Positions 50,128-60,231 of a stretch of 64,000 nucleotides of DNA are shown here, piece after piece. Made by a program: the position numbers and the translations under genes. A model generated the notes under the pieces. That model had not been told where the DNA came from, searched no databases, and saw only the letters and a program-made list of their open reading frames with translations. How positions within the stretch are numbered: the stretch's first letter is position 1; every line of letters starts with the position of its first letter. The DNA is from Pseudomonas sp. (GTDB lineage: Bacteria; Pseudomonadota; Gammaproteobacteria; Pseudomonadales; Pseudomonadaceae): NCBI RefSeq assembly GCF_030150285.1, contig NZ_JASLGE010000063.1, forward strand, positions 43,509-107,508. The letters are read 5' to 3'.

Positions 50128-52962
50128 TTAATCCCTGTCGCGAATCAGCAATGGCTTCAAATAGAACCCTGTGTGCGATTGCGGCATGTCAGCGACTTCT
50201 TCAGGTGTGCCGGTTGCAATAATTTGCCCGCCCTTGGAACCGCCCTCTGGCCCCAGGTCCACCAGCCAGTCGGCCGTCTTGATCACATCCAGGTTGTGCT
50301 CGATCACCACCACCGTGTTGCCGTGATCGCGAAGCCGATGCAGCACATCCAGTAATTGCTGGATATCCGCAAAGTGCAAACCGGTTGTAGGTTCATCAAG
50401 GATATACAACGTCTTGCCGGTATCTCGCTTGGACAGCTCGCGGGACAACTTCACCCGTTGCGCCTCACCGCCTGACAGCGTTGTGGCGGATTGCCCCAGC
50501 TTGATATACGAAAGCCCTACGTCCATCAGCGTTTGCAGCTTACGCGCCAGCGCAGGGACGGCATCAAAGAACGTGCGCGCTTCTTCGATGGTCATTTCCA
50601 GCACTTCGTGAATGCTTTTGCCCTTGTATTTGACCTCAAGGGTTTCGCGGTTGTATCGCTTGCTCTTGCACACATCGCAAGGCACATAGATGTCCGGCAG
50701 AAAGTGCATTTCCACCTTGATCAGGCCATCGCCCTGGCAGGCCTCGCAGCGCCCACCCTTCACGTTGAAAGAGAAACGCCCCGGCCCGTAGCCGCGAGAG
50801 CGGGACTCCGGCACGCCCGAGAACAGTTCGCGGATGGGGGTGAACAAACCCGTGTAGGTCGCCGGATTGGAGCGCGGGGTGCGGCCAATCGGGCTTTGAT
50901 CGATATCGACCACTTTGTCCAGGTGCTCCAGCCCCTTGATGCTGTCATGGGCCGCCGCTTCGAGAGTGGTTGCACCGTTCAGGGCAGTCGCGCTGAGGGG
51001 GTAAAGCGTGTTGTTGATCAGGGTCGACTTGCCAGAACCGGACACGCCGGTTACGCACGTCAGCAGGCCAATCGGGATCTCCAGGTCAACATTGCGCAGG
51101 TTGTTGCCGCGTGCGCCCTTGAGCGACAGGGTCAGCTTTTTGTTGCGCGGCGTGCGTTTGCCAGGCACGGCAATCTTCACCCGGCCCGACAGGTATTTGC
51201 CGGTCAACGAATCCGGATGGGCCATGACTTCAGCGGGCGTGCCTTGGGCAACGATATGCCCGCCATGCACCCCGGCACCGGGGCCGATGTCCACCACATA
51301 GTCGGCCAAACGGATGGCGTCTTCGTCATGCTCGACCACGATCACGGTGTTGCCGATGTCACGCAAATGCTTGAGGGTCTCCAGCAAGCGATCATTATCG
51401 CGCTGGTGCAGGCCAATCGACGGCTCGTCGAGAATGTACAACACGCCCACCAGGCCGGCACCAATCTGGCTGGCCAGCCGAATACGCTGGGCCTCACCAC
51501 CGGACAAGGTGTCAGCACTGCGGTCCAGTGACAGGTAGTCGAGCCCCACATTCACGAGAAACTGCAAGCGCTCACGAATTTCCTTAAGAATCTTTTCCGC
51601 GATTTCACCACGGCGCCCGGTCAGGCTCAGCGTGCTGAAGTACTCGGTGGCATCGCCAATCGGCAGGCTGGTCACTGCTGGCAGGGTTTTCTCGCCGATC
51701 CAGACATGGCGTGCCTCGCGGCGCAAACGTGTGCCCCGGCAGTCCGGGCAGGACTGCGTGCTGAGGAACTTGGCCAGTTCTTCGCGCACGGTCGCTGACT
51801 CGGTTTCGCGATAACGTCGCTCAAGGTTAGGCACGATGCCTTCAAAGGGGTGGGCACGCTTGACGATGTCGCCGCGATCATTCAGATAGCGGAAGTCCAC
51901 ATTTTGGGTGCCGCTGCCGTACAGGATGACTTTTTGCTTGTCAGCAGGCAGCTCACTGAACGGCACTTCCAGGCTGAAATCGTAATGCTTGGCCAAAGCA
52001 CCCAGCATCTGGAAGTAATAGACGTTTCGCCTGTCCCAGCCGCGTATAGCACCTTCGGCCAATGTCAGTTCGCCATTAACCAGACGTTTGATGTCGAAGA
52101 ACTGCTTCACCCCAAGGCCATCGCACGTTGGGCATGCACCCGCGGGGTTGTTGAAGGAAAAAAGCTTGGGCTCCAACTCGCTGATCGCATGACCGCAAAT
52201 CGGGCAGGCGAAGCGCGCCGAGAAGATCATTTCTTCGCCGGGCTCATCGTCCATGGGCGCGACCAGCGCAATACCGTCTGCCAGTTTCAGCGCGGTTTCG
52301 AACGACTCGGCCAGGCGCTGCTGCAAGTCGGCCCGCACTTTAAAGCGGTCGACCACCACATCAATGGTGTGCTTCTTCTGCTTGTCGAGTTTTGGCAGCT
52401 CGTCCAGTTCGCAGAGCTTGCCATTGACCCGGGCGCGTACAAAACCTTGCGCGCGTAGCTCTTCAAACACCGAAAGGTGCTCGCCCTTGCGTTCACGAAT
52501 CACGGGAGCAAGCAGCATAAGCTTGCTGCCCTCGGGTTGTGCCAGCACCAGGTCGACCATTTGGCTGACGGTTTGGGCTTCGAGGGGGATATCGTGGTCA
52601 GGGCAACGCGGGATACCTACGCGGGCATACAGCAAGCGCAGGTAATCGTAAATTTCAGTGATGGTGCCAACCGTTGACCGCGGGTTGTGCGACGTGGATT
52701 TCTGCTCGATGGAAATCGCTGGCGACAGGCCTTCGATCGTGTCGACGTCGGGCTTTTCCATCATCGACAGAAATTGACGCGCGTAGGCCGATAACGACTC
52801 GACATAGCGACGCTGACCTTCGGCATACAAGGTATCGAATGCCAATGAAGATTTGCCGGAGCCAGACAGTCCGGTGATGACGATCAGTTTGTCCCGTGGC
52901 AGGGTCAAGTCGATGTTCTTCAGGTTGTGGGTTCGTGCCCCACGTATCAGGATCTTGTCCAC
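50128..52962 (-). CDS. uvrA: UvrABC system protein A
   Basis: 944 residues from a GTG at 52962 (DKILIRGARTHNLKNIDL start), the usual length; a longer frame to 52989 is rejected. Two ABC ATPase modules with Walker A GLSGSGKSS (N-terminal) and GVSGSGKST (C-terminal), zinc-finger cysteines in CPICGH...CPTCDG and CEACQGDG...CDVCK, and two LSGGEAQR signatures. It detects DNA damage and loads UvrB for nucleotide excision repair. I saw no clear SOS box (CTGT-N8-ACAG) in the upstream gap. Confidence 0.98.
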   Translation of the reverse strand: MDKILIRGARTHNLKNIDLTLPRDKLIVITGLSGSGKSSLAFDTLYAEGQRRYVESLSAYARQFLSMMEKPDVDTIEGLSPAISIEQKSTSHNPRSTVGTITEIYDYLRLLYARVGIPRCPDHDIPLEAQTVSQMVDLVLAQPEGSKLMLLAPVIRERKGEHLSVFEELRAQGFVRARVNGKLCELDELPKLDKQKKHTIDVVVDRFKVRADLQQRLAESFETALKLADGIALVAPMDDEPGEEMIFSARFACPICGHAISELEPKLFSFNNPAGACPTCDGLGVKQFFDIKRLVNGELTLAEGAIRGWDRRNVYYFQMLGALAKHYDFSLEVPFSELPADKQKVILYGSGTQNVDFRYLNDRGDIVKRAHPFEGIVPNLERRYRETESATVREELAKFLSTQSCPDCRGTRLRREARHVWIGEKTLPAVTSLPIGDATEYFSTLSLTGRRGEIAEKILKEIRERLQFLVNVGLDYLSLDRSADTLSGGEAQRIRLASQIGAGLVGVLYILDEPSIGLHQRDNDRLLETLKHLRDIGNTVIVVEHDEDAIRLADYVVDIGPGAGVHGGHIVAQGTPAEVMAHPDSLTGKYLSGRVKIAVPGKRTPRNKKLTLSLKGARGNNLRNVDLEIPIGLLTCVTGVSGSGKSTLINNTLYPLSATALNGATTLEAAAHDSIKGLEHLDKVVDIDQSPIGRTPRSNPATYTGLFTPIRELFSGVPESRSRGYGPGRFSFNVKGGRCEACQGDGLIKVEMHFLPDIYVPCDVCKSKRYNRETLEVKYKGKSIHEVLEMTIEEARTFFDAVPALARKLQTLMDVGLSYIKLGQSATTLSGGEAQRVKLSRELSKRDTGKTLYILDEPTTGLHFADIQQLLDVLHRLRDHGNTVVVIEHNLDVIKTADWLVDLGPEGGSKGGQIIATGTPEEVADMPQSHTGFYLKPLLIRDRD

Positions 52963-53157
52963 TGCGGCCTCGCTTGGCGGGCATAACATAAACGAATGAG
53001 TATACGGATCTGCGTGAAAACTGTGCAGGCCTTGATGGCACGATGTCTATCAGGGTCTTTATAACGTTAACGTGACAAAGCGTCGCGCATGGCTCGTGTG
53101 TGTGCTGTTACTCGATGGGACTGGTAGAATCGCCGCCGGTTCACATGAGGTTTATCC

Positions 53158-54552
53158 ATGCACGATCCCCACAGCGAACGCATGAGTGGCAGCGAGACCC
53201 GCGCAGCAGGCGGTCTGGCCCTGGTGTTCGCCTTCCGTATGCTTGGCATGTTTATGGTATTGCCGGTTCTGGCGACCTATGGGATGGACCTCGCCGGCGC
53301 AACGCCTGCGCTGATTGGTCTGGCTATAGGGGCTTATGGCTTGACTCAAGCGGTTTTCCAGATCCCCTTCGGCGTTATTTCTGACCGCATCGGGCGGCGC
53401 CCCGTCATTTACCTAGGGTTGATTATCTTCGCGCTGGGTAGCGTACTGGCAGCGGGCTCAGACTCCATCTGGGGCGTAATCGCCGGGCGTGTCCTGCAAG
53501 GTGCAGGAGCCATTTCTGCCGCCGTGATGGCGCTGCTCTCTGACCTTACGCGCGAACAACATCGCACCAAAGCGATGGCCATGATTGGCATGACCATCGG
53601 CTTGTCATTTGCCGTGGCGATGGTTGTAGGGCCTTTGCTGACCAGCGCATTCGGCCTGTCGGGGTTGTTCCTGGCGACCGGGGTCATGGCCCTGATAGGG
53701 ATTGTGATCATCATGTTTATGGTGCCGCGCTCGACGGGGACGCTACAGCACCGTGAATCTGGCGTGGCCAAGCAAGCCCTGATGCCGACATTGCGTCACC
53801 CCGACTTGCTGCGCCTGGACCTGGGCATTTTTGTGCTGCACGCCATGTTGATGTCGAGCTTCATTGCCTTGCCGTTGGCCCTGGTCGAAAAGGCCGGGCT
53901 GCCCAAAGAGCAACATTGGTGGATCTACCTGACCGCCTTGCTGATTTCTTTTTTCGCCATGATCCCGTTCATCATCTATGGCGAAAAGAAACGCAAAATG
54001 AAACGAGTTTTACTCGGAGCGGTCGGTACGTTGATGCTGACTGAGCTATTCTTTTGGCAGTTCGGTGATAGTTTGCGATCGTTGCTCATTGGCACTGTGG
54101 TGTTTTTCACGGCGTTCAATCTGCTTGAAGCGTCACTGCCTTCACTGATCAGCAAAGTGTCACCGGCCGGCGGCAAGGGGACGGCAATGGGGGTTTACTC
54201 CACGAGCCAGTTCCTCGGCGCGGCACTGGGAGGCATCCTCGGTGGCTGGATGTTTCAACAAGGGGGGCTATCACTTGTGTTTTTGGGATCCGCAGGTCTG
54301 GCTGCACTCTGGTTAGCCTTTGCTGTTACCATGCGCGAACCTCCCTATGTGACGAGCCTGCGCTTGCCGTTATCGCCCGAAGCGATCCGCGAAGCCGGCT
54401 TGGTCGAGCGCCTAAAGGCCGTTACCGGGGTTACGGATGCAGTTGTCGTGATTGAAGAAGCTGCCATCTACATCAAATTGGACACCGAATTATTGGATCG
54501 CGCGACGCTCGAGCAACTGGTCAACCCAGTGCCGACAGCGCACCCAGCCTAG
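53158..54552 (+). CDS. MFS transporter with C-terminal ferredoxin-like domain (YajR-like)
   Basis: 464 residues. Twelve membrane helices, with RMLGMFMVLPVLATYG in the first and the long A motif GVISDRIGRRPVIYLG. After the last helix, residues about 400-460 form a soluble beta-alpha-beta domain (VVVIEEAAIYIKLDTELLDRATLEQL), the YAM-type appendage seen in E. coli YajR. Substrate unknown. It lies between uvrA (divergent) and ssb (9 bases after it), a conserved Pseudomonas arrangement. Confidence 0.9.
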   Translation: MHDPHSERMSGSETRAAGGLALVFAFRMLGMFMVLPVLATYGMDLAGATPALIGLAIGAYGLTQAVFQIPFGVISDRIGRRPVIYLGLIIFALGSVLAAGSDSIWGVIAGRVLQGAGAISAAVMALLSDLTREQHRTKAMAMIGMTIGLSFAVAMVVGPLLTSAFGLSGLFLATGVMALIGIVIIMFMVPRSTGTLQHRESGVAKQALMPTLRHPDLLRLDLGIFVLHAMLMSSFIALPLALVEKAGLPKEQHWWIYLTALLISFFAMIPFIIYGEKKRKMKRVLLGAVGTLMLTELFFWQFGDSLRSLLIGTVVFFTAFNLLEASLPSLISKVSPAGGKGTAMGVYSTSQFLGAALGGILGGWMFQQGGLSLVFLGSAGLAALWLAFAVTMREPPYVTSLRLPLSPEAIREAGLVERLKAVTGVTDAVVVIEEAAIYIKLDTELLDRATLEQLVNPVPTAHPA

Positions 54553-54561
54553 GAGAACGTT

Positions 54562-55086
54562 ATGGCCCGTGGGGTTAACAAAGTTATATTGGTCGGCACA
54601 TGCGGCCAGGATCCCGAAGTTCGCTACTTGCCTAACGGTAATGCCGTGACCAACCTGAGCCTGGCAACCAGCGAACAGTGGACAGACAAGCAAACTGGCC
54701 AGAAAGTTGAAAAAACCGAATGGCACCGCGTATCGATGTTCGGCAAGGTGGCTGAAATCGCTGGCGAATACCTGCGCAAGGGTTCGCAGGTGTACATCGA
54801 AGGCAAGCTGCAAACCCGCGAATGGGAAAAAGACGGTATCAAGCGTTACACCACAGAAATCGTGGTCGACATGCAAGGCACCATGCAGTTGCTGGGTGGC
54901 CGCCCACAGGGCGACCAGCAAAACCAGGGTGGCGGTAACAACTACCAGCAATCGGCACCGCGCCCACAGGCTCAACGCCCGGCTGCGCAACAACAGCCAC
55001 AACGCGAGTCGCGCCCTGCCCCTCAGCAGCAGGCACCGCAACCTGCTCCGGACTTCGACAGCTTTGATGACGATATTCCGTTCTAA
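54562..55086 (+). CDS. ssb: Single-stranded DNA-binding protein
   Basis: 174 residues. OB-fold at 1-110 (ARGVNKVILVGTCGQDPEVRY), a Gln/Pro/Ala-rich flexible linker at about 113-160, and the acidic tail DDDIPF that recruits repair and replication partners. Nine bases after the MFS gene, so at least partly co-transcribed with it. Terminator follows. Confidence 0.97.
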   Translation: MARGVNKVILVGTCGQDPEVRYLPNGNAVTNLSLATSEQWTDKQTGQKVEKTEWHRVSMFGKVAEIAGEYLRKGSQVYIEGKLQTREWEKDGIKRYTTEIVVDMQGTMQLLGGRPQGDQQNQGGGNNYQQSAPRPQAQRPAAQQQPQRESRPAPQQQAPQPAPDFDSFDDDIPF

Positions 55087-55114
55087 AGCGCTGTGGTCTC
55101 AAGCCGTAAACACT

Positions 55115-55149
55115 AAAAGCGATGCCATGAAAATGGCTTCGCTTTTTTA
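55115..55149 (+). terminator. Rho-independent terminator of ssb
   Basis: AAAAGCGA-T-GCCAT, loop GAAA, ATGGC-T-TCGCTTTTTT; a long stem with one internal mismatch and a T-run, about 30 bases after the ssb stop. Confidence 0.82.
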
Positions 55150-55169
55150 TTGCGCACAAAGCCTGTAAC

Positions 55170-56822
55170 TCAGGGACTTTTGAACAAGCTCCACAAAAAC
55201 GCCATCACCCCTCCTAACGTAGCGATCGCTGCCAGCCAACTGAAAAGTGGCAGACCCAACCACACCGGGCCAGCAGCAGCAATTTGCGGACCGAAGGCAA
55301 TGACCAGCGCACTCACCAGCAACGCCAGAGACAGCCGTGTCGACGCCAGCCTCAGGGAGCGCTCCAAACGCTCCAGCCCCGGCAGGTCCATACGGACTTC
55401 CAGCACACCGTGTTTGAGGCGGCTCACCAGCAACCGCGTCAATTGCGGCAGTTCGCCCAGCAACCCGCGCCCCAATTCAAGGCCATCCAGCCCGAGACGC
55501 TTGGCGATCTTCCAGCTCAGTTGTTCTTTGAGCATTTTGGCGATAGCCGGTTTGGCTGTAGTGATAAGGTCCAACTGAGGGTCCAGACGCGTGAGTACGC
55601 CATCTGCTGTTACCAATGCTTTGAACAGCACCAGCAGATCGGCCGGTAGCAACAACTGGTATTCACGCATCAGTTCCAGAAAGTCCGTAATCATCGCACT
55701 CATGTTCAGTGCTTGAGCGCCGTGCCGCGCCATGTATTCACTCGCGGCTTGTTCGATGGCAGCCATGTTCTGTACGCCATCGCTGTTCCAGTCAATCAGC
55801 AACGTCACCAGCACATCGCGGTTGCCCTCGGTCATGGCGCGCATAAAACTCATCACTTCCAAGCGCCTGCGTTCGTCCAGGCGACCGACCATGCCGAAAT
55901 CGATAAAGCCGACACGATTATCACTCATGGCCTTAAGGTTGCCTGGATGAGGATCGCCGTGGAACAACCCGTCCTCCAAGAGCATTTTGATAAAGGCCCG
56001 AGCTCCACGGCGGGCCAGCACGCTCGGGTCCAACCCCTGCTCAATTAATGCCTTGCGCTCCAGTGGCATGTAGCTGGGCAAGTACTCCTGCACCAGTAAT
56101 CGCTCGCTGGAATGAGCCCAATAAATACGCGGTATGACAATGTGCGGCTGCAGCAAAAAATTGGCCGCCACGGCATCGCAATTAAGGCCTTCCTGGGTGA
56201 AGTCCAGCTCTTCCAGCATCGCCCTGGCCAATTGACGGACCATCTTGCGCGGCTGGTATTGTGCCAGTTCGCCGGTTTGCTCGATCAGTTGCGCGATGCT
56301 TTCCAACAGCTGGAGATCGGCAGTCATTTTACGGCGCAGGCCCGGGCGTTGAACCTTGACGACCACCTCATCGCCATTGAGCAGCCGCGCCCGGTACACC
56401 TGAGCCATCGAAGCCGCCGCGAGCGCAGTGGTGTCGAATTCAGCGAATACATGCTCCAACCCAGTGCCGAGATCCTCAAGAACCTGGGCTTGCAAGTGCT
56501 CCCAAGGCAAGGTCGCAGCGCTGCTGTGCAGGGTTTCCAGTTCATCGGTCCACGCGGCTGGCAAGATATCGCTACGGCTGGCAAGGATTTGTCCGAGCTT
56601 GACGAACGTGGGCCCCAATGCTTCCAGTGCCTGACGGACACGTCGCGGAGTCCCCGCTTCTTTCACCTGATTGGGCTCCCGCTCTGCCTCGCCCAACAAA
56701 GCGCCCAGCCCTAAGCGATACAACACATCCTGAGCACCGAAACTGGCGATGATGATCACAATCTGCCGCACCCGTTGATGATGCTTGAGCGCAGCCCAAG
56801 TCGATTCGAGCATGAGGAGCAT
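55170..56822 (-). CDS. ABC1/UbiB-family kinase-like membrane protein
   Basis: 550 residues. UbiB/AarF fold: the KxGQ motif in GPTFVKLGQILASRSDILP near residue 70, the Ala-rich loop AAASMAQVY, GDPHPGN and DFGMVG catalytic segments, and two C-terminal hydrophobic helices (about 490-545). Such atypical kinases/ATPases support ubiquinone synthesis or lipid metabolism. Housekeeping ubiB normally sits with ubiE/ubiJ, so this is a second paralogue whose partner is not known. Convergent with ssb. Confidence 0.87.
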   Translation of the reverse strand: MLLMLESTWAALKHHQRVRQIVIIIASFGAQDVLYRLGLGALLGEAEREPNQVKEAGTPRRVRQALEALGPTFVKLGQILASRSDILPAAWTDELETLHSSAATLPWEHLQAQVLEDLGTGLEHVFAEFDTTALAAASMAQVYRARLLNGDEVVVKVQRPGLRRKMTADLQLLESIAQLIEQTGELAQYQPRKMVRQLARAMLEELDFTQEGLNCDAVAANFLLQPHIVIPRIYWAHSSERLLVQEYLPSYMPLERKALIEQGLDPSVLARRGARAFIKMLLEDGLFHGDPHPGNLKAMSDNRVGFIDFGMVGRLDERRRLEVMSFMRAMTEGNRDVLVTLLIDWNSDGVQNMAAIEQAASEYMARHGAQALNMSAMITDFLELMREYQLLLPADLLVLFKALVTADGVLTRLDPQLDLITTAKPAIAKMLKEQLSWKIAKRLGLDGLELGRGLLGELPQLTRLLVSRLKHGVLEVRMDLPGLERLERSLRLASTRLSLALLVSALVIAFGPQIAAAGPVWLGLPLFSWLAAIATLGGVMAFLWSLFKSP

Positions 56823-57095
56823 TCCCGATGGGTTACCAACTGTTCGTTATGTATGACCTGTACACAGGCGGTACGTTCTCAACTCTAGCCTACTCGGCTA
56901 CTGGCTCTTTCCAAGGCTATGGATTTGTTGATTCTGAGCAGCCTTTGTCTGATTAACATGTGAGAATGCTTTACAGCCATCGTGGGAAGTCTTTCTACGG
57001 ATTGGCTACGCTGAACTCAAAAAGAGGCGGGCAGGGTTGACTTGCACGAATGCATATCGATCACCCCCTACGGTTTCCAGGAGGTTTACCCGGTT

Positions 57096-59201
57096 TTGTC
57101 TCATTTTAAATCAGTGATGTTACTACTCATTCTGGTGCTTTCAGGGAGTGGAGCGCTTCAGGCCGCGCCTACGCTGGCGTCGGTCATGAAGGCTGAAGAG
57201 TCCGATGGCAAGCCGCCGGTGCTGGTCGATGGCGGCTTACTGGGCGCGTTGGGCGCTGGTATGGATGAAGTTCAGGGGCGATTAGGCGTTAGCATCGACT
57301 TCCTGGGCATCTGGCGTTTGAGGGTGGAGCGCGCATTCGACGAAGCCGGAGTGCTGATTGAGCAGGCCTACACGCGTCCCTCTTGGGGGGCGATGGCCGA
57401 CTTTTTCATATTATCGGCGATCTGGTTCAGCGTGTTTGTCGTATTGGTACTGGCGGGGAGGTGGCTGTCACGTCACCTGAAAATGAGCCGATGGGTGACC
57501 CACCGACCCCGCCTGCAGTCTCTGGTCGGCAATACCTTGCCCTACATAGTTCCCGCTCTGATCACGTTCATCCTCACGCTTTACGCCAGTCGGTTTATGC
57601 ACGAATCGATCGGTCGCTCGCTGGGGTTAACGCTGGCGTATGCCAGCAGTGCCGGCGTGCTGTGCGTGGCGCTGGTGCTATCGCTGACGGCAATGTTCTA
57701 TGTGGGACACAAACGACGTGCCGTTCAGATTATTCGGGCATACGCCAAACGCCCCTTGTTCATGATCGGCTTTCTTTCTGCCCTTAGCGATGCAATGAAC
57801 AGTTCGACCATCATTCTGGAGGTTGGCGACAACATTGCGAGTTGCGTATCCGTATCCTCCGGGCTGATAGCTTGCGCCATTTTCGGCTACCTCACTGTGC
57901 GGCTCCGTCGCCCGATAGCGCACTTGATCAGTAACCGTGGCCTGGCACAGCGCTTGGGTCAGCCGGCACTGCAGGAGTCGTTGCGCATTTTTTCCATGCT
58001 GTGGTACTGGCCCATTCTGCTGATGCTATTGGTGTCTGCACTCAACTTGCTAAGAGTGGGAGAAGACAGTGATCGCGCGCTACGCAGCGCACTGCTGACA
58101 TCAGGGTTACTGATCGCCACCGTGTTTTTGAGTACGGTTTTGCACCATTCATTTAACACCCAAGGGCAGCGTTCCAGTATCTACAAAGAGCGCTTGATGA
58201 ACGTGCTGTACGCTCTGTCGCGCGTGGCCATTGCCGTAACGTTCATTGAATTGTTGGCGCAAATCTGGGGCTTTTCTCTACTGGCGTTTGCCTCTGATAG
58301 CCACACAGGCCGAGTCATCAGCGATTCGTTGGGGCATATTCTTTTGATCTTGCTGGTGACGTGGCTGACATGGGTCGTGCTTGACACTGCGATACAGCAA
58401 GCCCTTGAGCCGACAACTAACCGACGCGGAACCCACGAGCCCAATACGCGTATCAAAACTATTCTGCCGTTACTTCGCAACGCGATTAAAGTGGTTCTAG
58501 TGGTGGTATGCACCATCACCACAATGGCGAACCTGGGCGTCAATGTCGCTCCGTTCCTGGCAGGGGCCGGCGTCATCGGGCTGGCCATCGGCTTCGGCTC
58601 TCAGCAATTGGTGCAGGACGTTATTACCGGGTTGTTCATCATTATCGAGGACACTATTTCAGTCGGCGACTGGGTGGTTGTCGATTCAAGCCATGCGGGA
58701 ACGGTCGAAGGGCTAACCATTCGAACCTTGCGCTTGCGTGACAGCAGAGGGTTTGTTCACTCCGTCCCGTTTGGCCAGATCAAAGCGGTGATAAACCATT
58801 CTCGCCAATTCGCCTTTGCGTATTTTTCGATCCAGTTCACCTACGATACCGATACGGACAAAGCGACGGAACTGATCTGCGAGGCGGGCCGTCAGATTAG
58901 TGATGACCCCTTGCTCAGCCTTAGTCTGCAGGGAACATTGAGCGTTTTAGGCGTCGACAGCATGACGCTGGATGGTGTAACCATTACTGCACAATTTCGC
59001 ACCATGTCCGGTGCACAGAACACCGTAGGGCGCGCTTTTAATGCCCGTCTTAAGAAGCTTGTGGATAAGTCGAACGATGTTCATTTTGCTCAACATTATC
59101 CACAGGGCCTTTTAATGCCTTTGCGTGAGCCGGCCAGTTCCGTTACTGACCCGCGACACTCACCGGTACTGCTGACAGATCAACCGCTGCAACCAAGGTG
59201 A
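57096..59201 (+). CDS. Large MscS-family mechanosensitive channel (YbiO-like)
   Basis: 701 residues from a TTG at 57096 preceded by AGGAGG; no in-frame ATG has a better site, and the next ATG (57117) lies inside the signal sequence. N-terminal signal (LLLILVLSGSGALQA), several extra membrane helices between about 90 and 470, then the MscS core: the pore-lining FLAGAGVIGLAIGFGSQQLVQDVITG with its Gly/Ala pattern, and the beta domain EDTISVGDWVVVD. It opens under membrane tension to release solutes during osmotic downshock. Its TTG start implies low expression. Confidence 0.88.
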   Translation: MSHFKSVMLLLILVLSGSGALQAAPTLASVMKAEESDGKPPVLVDGGLLGALGAGMDEVQGRLGVSIDFLGIWRLRVERAFDEAGVLIEQAYTRPSWGAMADFFILSAIWFSVFVVLVLAGRWLSRHLKMSRWVTHRPRLQSLVGNTLPYIVPALITFILTLYASRFMHESIGRSLGLTLAYASSAGVLCVALVLSLTAMFYVGHKRRAVQIIRAYAKRPLFMIGFLSALSDAMNSSTIILEVGDNIASCVSVSSGLIACAIFGYLTVRLRRPIAHLISNRGLAQRLGQPALQESLRIFSMLWYWPILLMLLVSALNLLRVGEDSDRALRSALLTSGLLIATVFLSTVLHHSFNTQGQRSSIYKERLMNVLYALSRVAIAVTFIELLAQIWGFSLLAFASDSHTGRVISDSLGHILLILLVTWLTWVVLDTAIQQALEPTTNRRGTHEPNTRIKTILPLLRNAIKVVLVVVCTITTMANLGVNVAPFLAGAGVIGLAIGFGSQQLVQDVITGLFIIIEDTISVGDWVVVDSSHAGTVEGLTIRTLRLRDSRGFVHSVPFGQIKAVINHSRQFAFAYFSIQFTYDTDTDKATELICEAGRQISDDPLLSLSLQGTLSVLGVDSMTLDGVTITAQFRTMSGAQNTVGRAFNARLKKLVDKSNDVHFAQHYPQGLLMPLREPASSVTDPRHSPVLLTDQPLQPR

Positions 59202-59346
59202 TCACTGCGCGGGGTGGGCGCAGTTTCTCAGTGACGACTGGCCCATAAACCCGCAAAATACGAATGTCTTGATAATGGCCAACAGCTTTTACGGTTGGTC
59301 CCCCGATGTACACCATCGTTTTGAATAGACTGAGCCTGCACACTCT

Positions 59347-60231
59347 ATGCGAATGCGCCTTATGTTATTGGGCGGCGGAAATGCTCTCGGGCAGGCGCTG
59401 ATTCGTCTGGGTGCCGAGGAAGATGTGAATTTCCTCGCCCCTCGTCCGCCGCATGACGGTTGGGACGCCGCGAGCCTGACGCAACTGCTGGACGACACCC
59501 GCCCGGATGCGGTCATCAACCTTGCGTACTACTTCGACTGGTTCCAGGCACAAACAGTGAGCGAGGCTCGCTTGGCCAGCCAGGAACACGCCGTCGAACG
59601 CTTGGCCGAACTGTGCCAACACCACAACATCATATTGATGCAGCCCTCCAGCTATCGTGTGTTTGATGGTTCGCGGGCCACAGCCTACAGCGAAAAAGAT
59701 GACCCTGTGCCACTTGGGTTACGGGGTCAGGCCTTGTGGCGCATCGAACAGTGTGTGCGAGCCATTTGCCCACAGCACGTGCTGCTGCGTTTCGGCTGGT
59801 TGCTTGATGACAGCGCTGAAGGCACGCTCGGACGTTTCCTGGCGCAAGCTGAAAAGACTGGCGAGTTGCTGATGGCCGATGACCGAAGAGGTAACCCTAC
59901 GCCGGTGGATGACGCCGCCCGGGTCATCATCTCGGTACTCAAGCAACTCGATTGCGCGGCACCTTTGTGGGGGACTTACCACTACGCCGGGCATGAAGCG
60001 ACAACGCCGCTCGCACTGGGGCAAGCCATCCTGACCGAAGCCCGCACATTACATCCGCTCGCGATTGAAGCGCCGACTCCTCAGGCCCATGCAGCACGCC
60101 CGGATGCGGCTGAAGAACCTCAGCATGCCGTGCTGGCCTGCAAAAAAATTCTACACACTTTCGGGATAAAGCCGCGCGCCTGGCGCACGGCGCTCCCGAC
60201 CTTATTGGACAGGTTTTATCGTCATGGTTGA
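59347..60231 (+). CDS. RmlD-like sugar-nucleotide reductase/epimerase family protein
   Basis: 294 residues, RmlD/SDR-extended type. The cofactor loop is LLGGGNALGQAL near the N-terminus (an atypical GxxGxxG), with VINLAYYFDW and PSSYRVFDG in place of the usual YxxxK surroundings; the classical catalytic Tyr-Lys pair is not obvious. C-terminal half carries TPVDDAARVI. Its stop overlaps the next epimerase gene by 8 bases, so the two act together. Substrate unknown. Probably the homologue of PA4069. Confidence 0.82.
   Translation: MRMRLMLLGGGNALGQALIRLGAEEDVNFLAPRPPHDGWDAASLTQLLDDTRPDAVINLAYYFDWFQAQTVSEARLASQEHAVERLAELCQHHNIILMQPSSYRVFDGSRATAYSEKDDPVPLGLRGQALWRIEQCVRAICPQHVLLRFGWLLDDSAEGTLGRFLAQAEKTGELLMADDRRGNPTPVDDAARVIISVLKQLDCAAPLWGTYHYAGHEATTPLALGQAILTEARTLHPLAIEAPTPQAHAARPDAAEEPQHAVLACKKILHTFGIKPRAWRTALPTLLDRFYRHG

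Noticed and set aside
52963..53157. SOS (LexA) box between uvrA and the MFS gene
   Set aside because: No CTGT-N8-ACAG match; only partial half sites.
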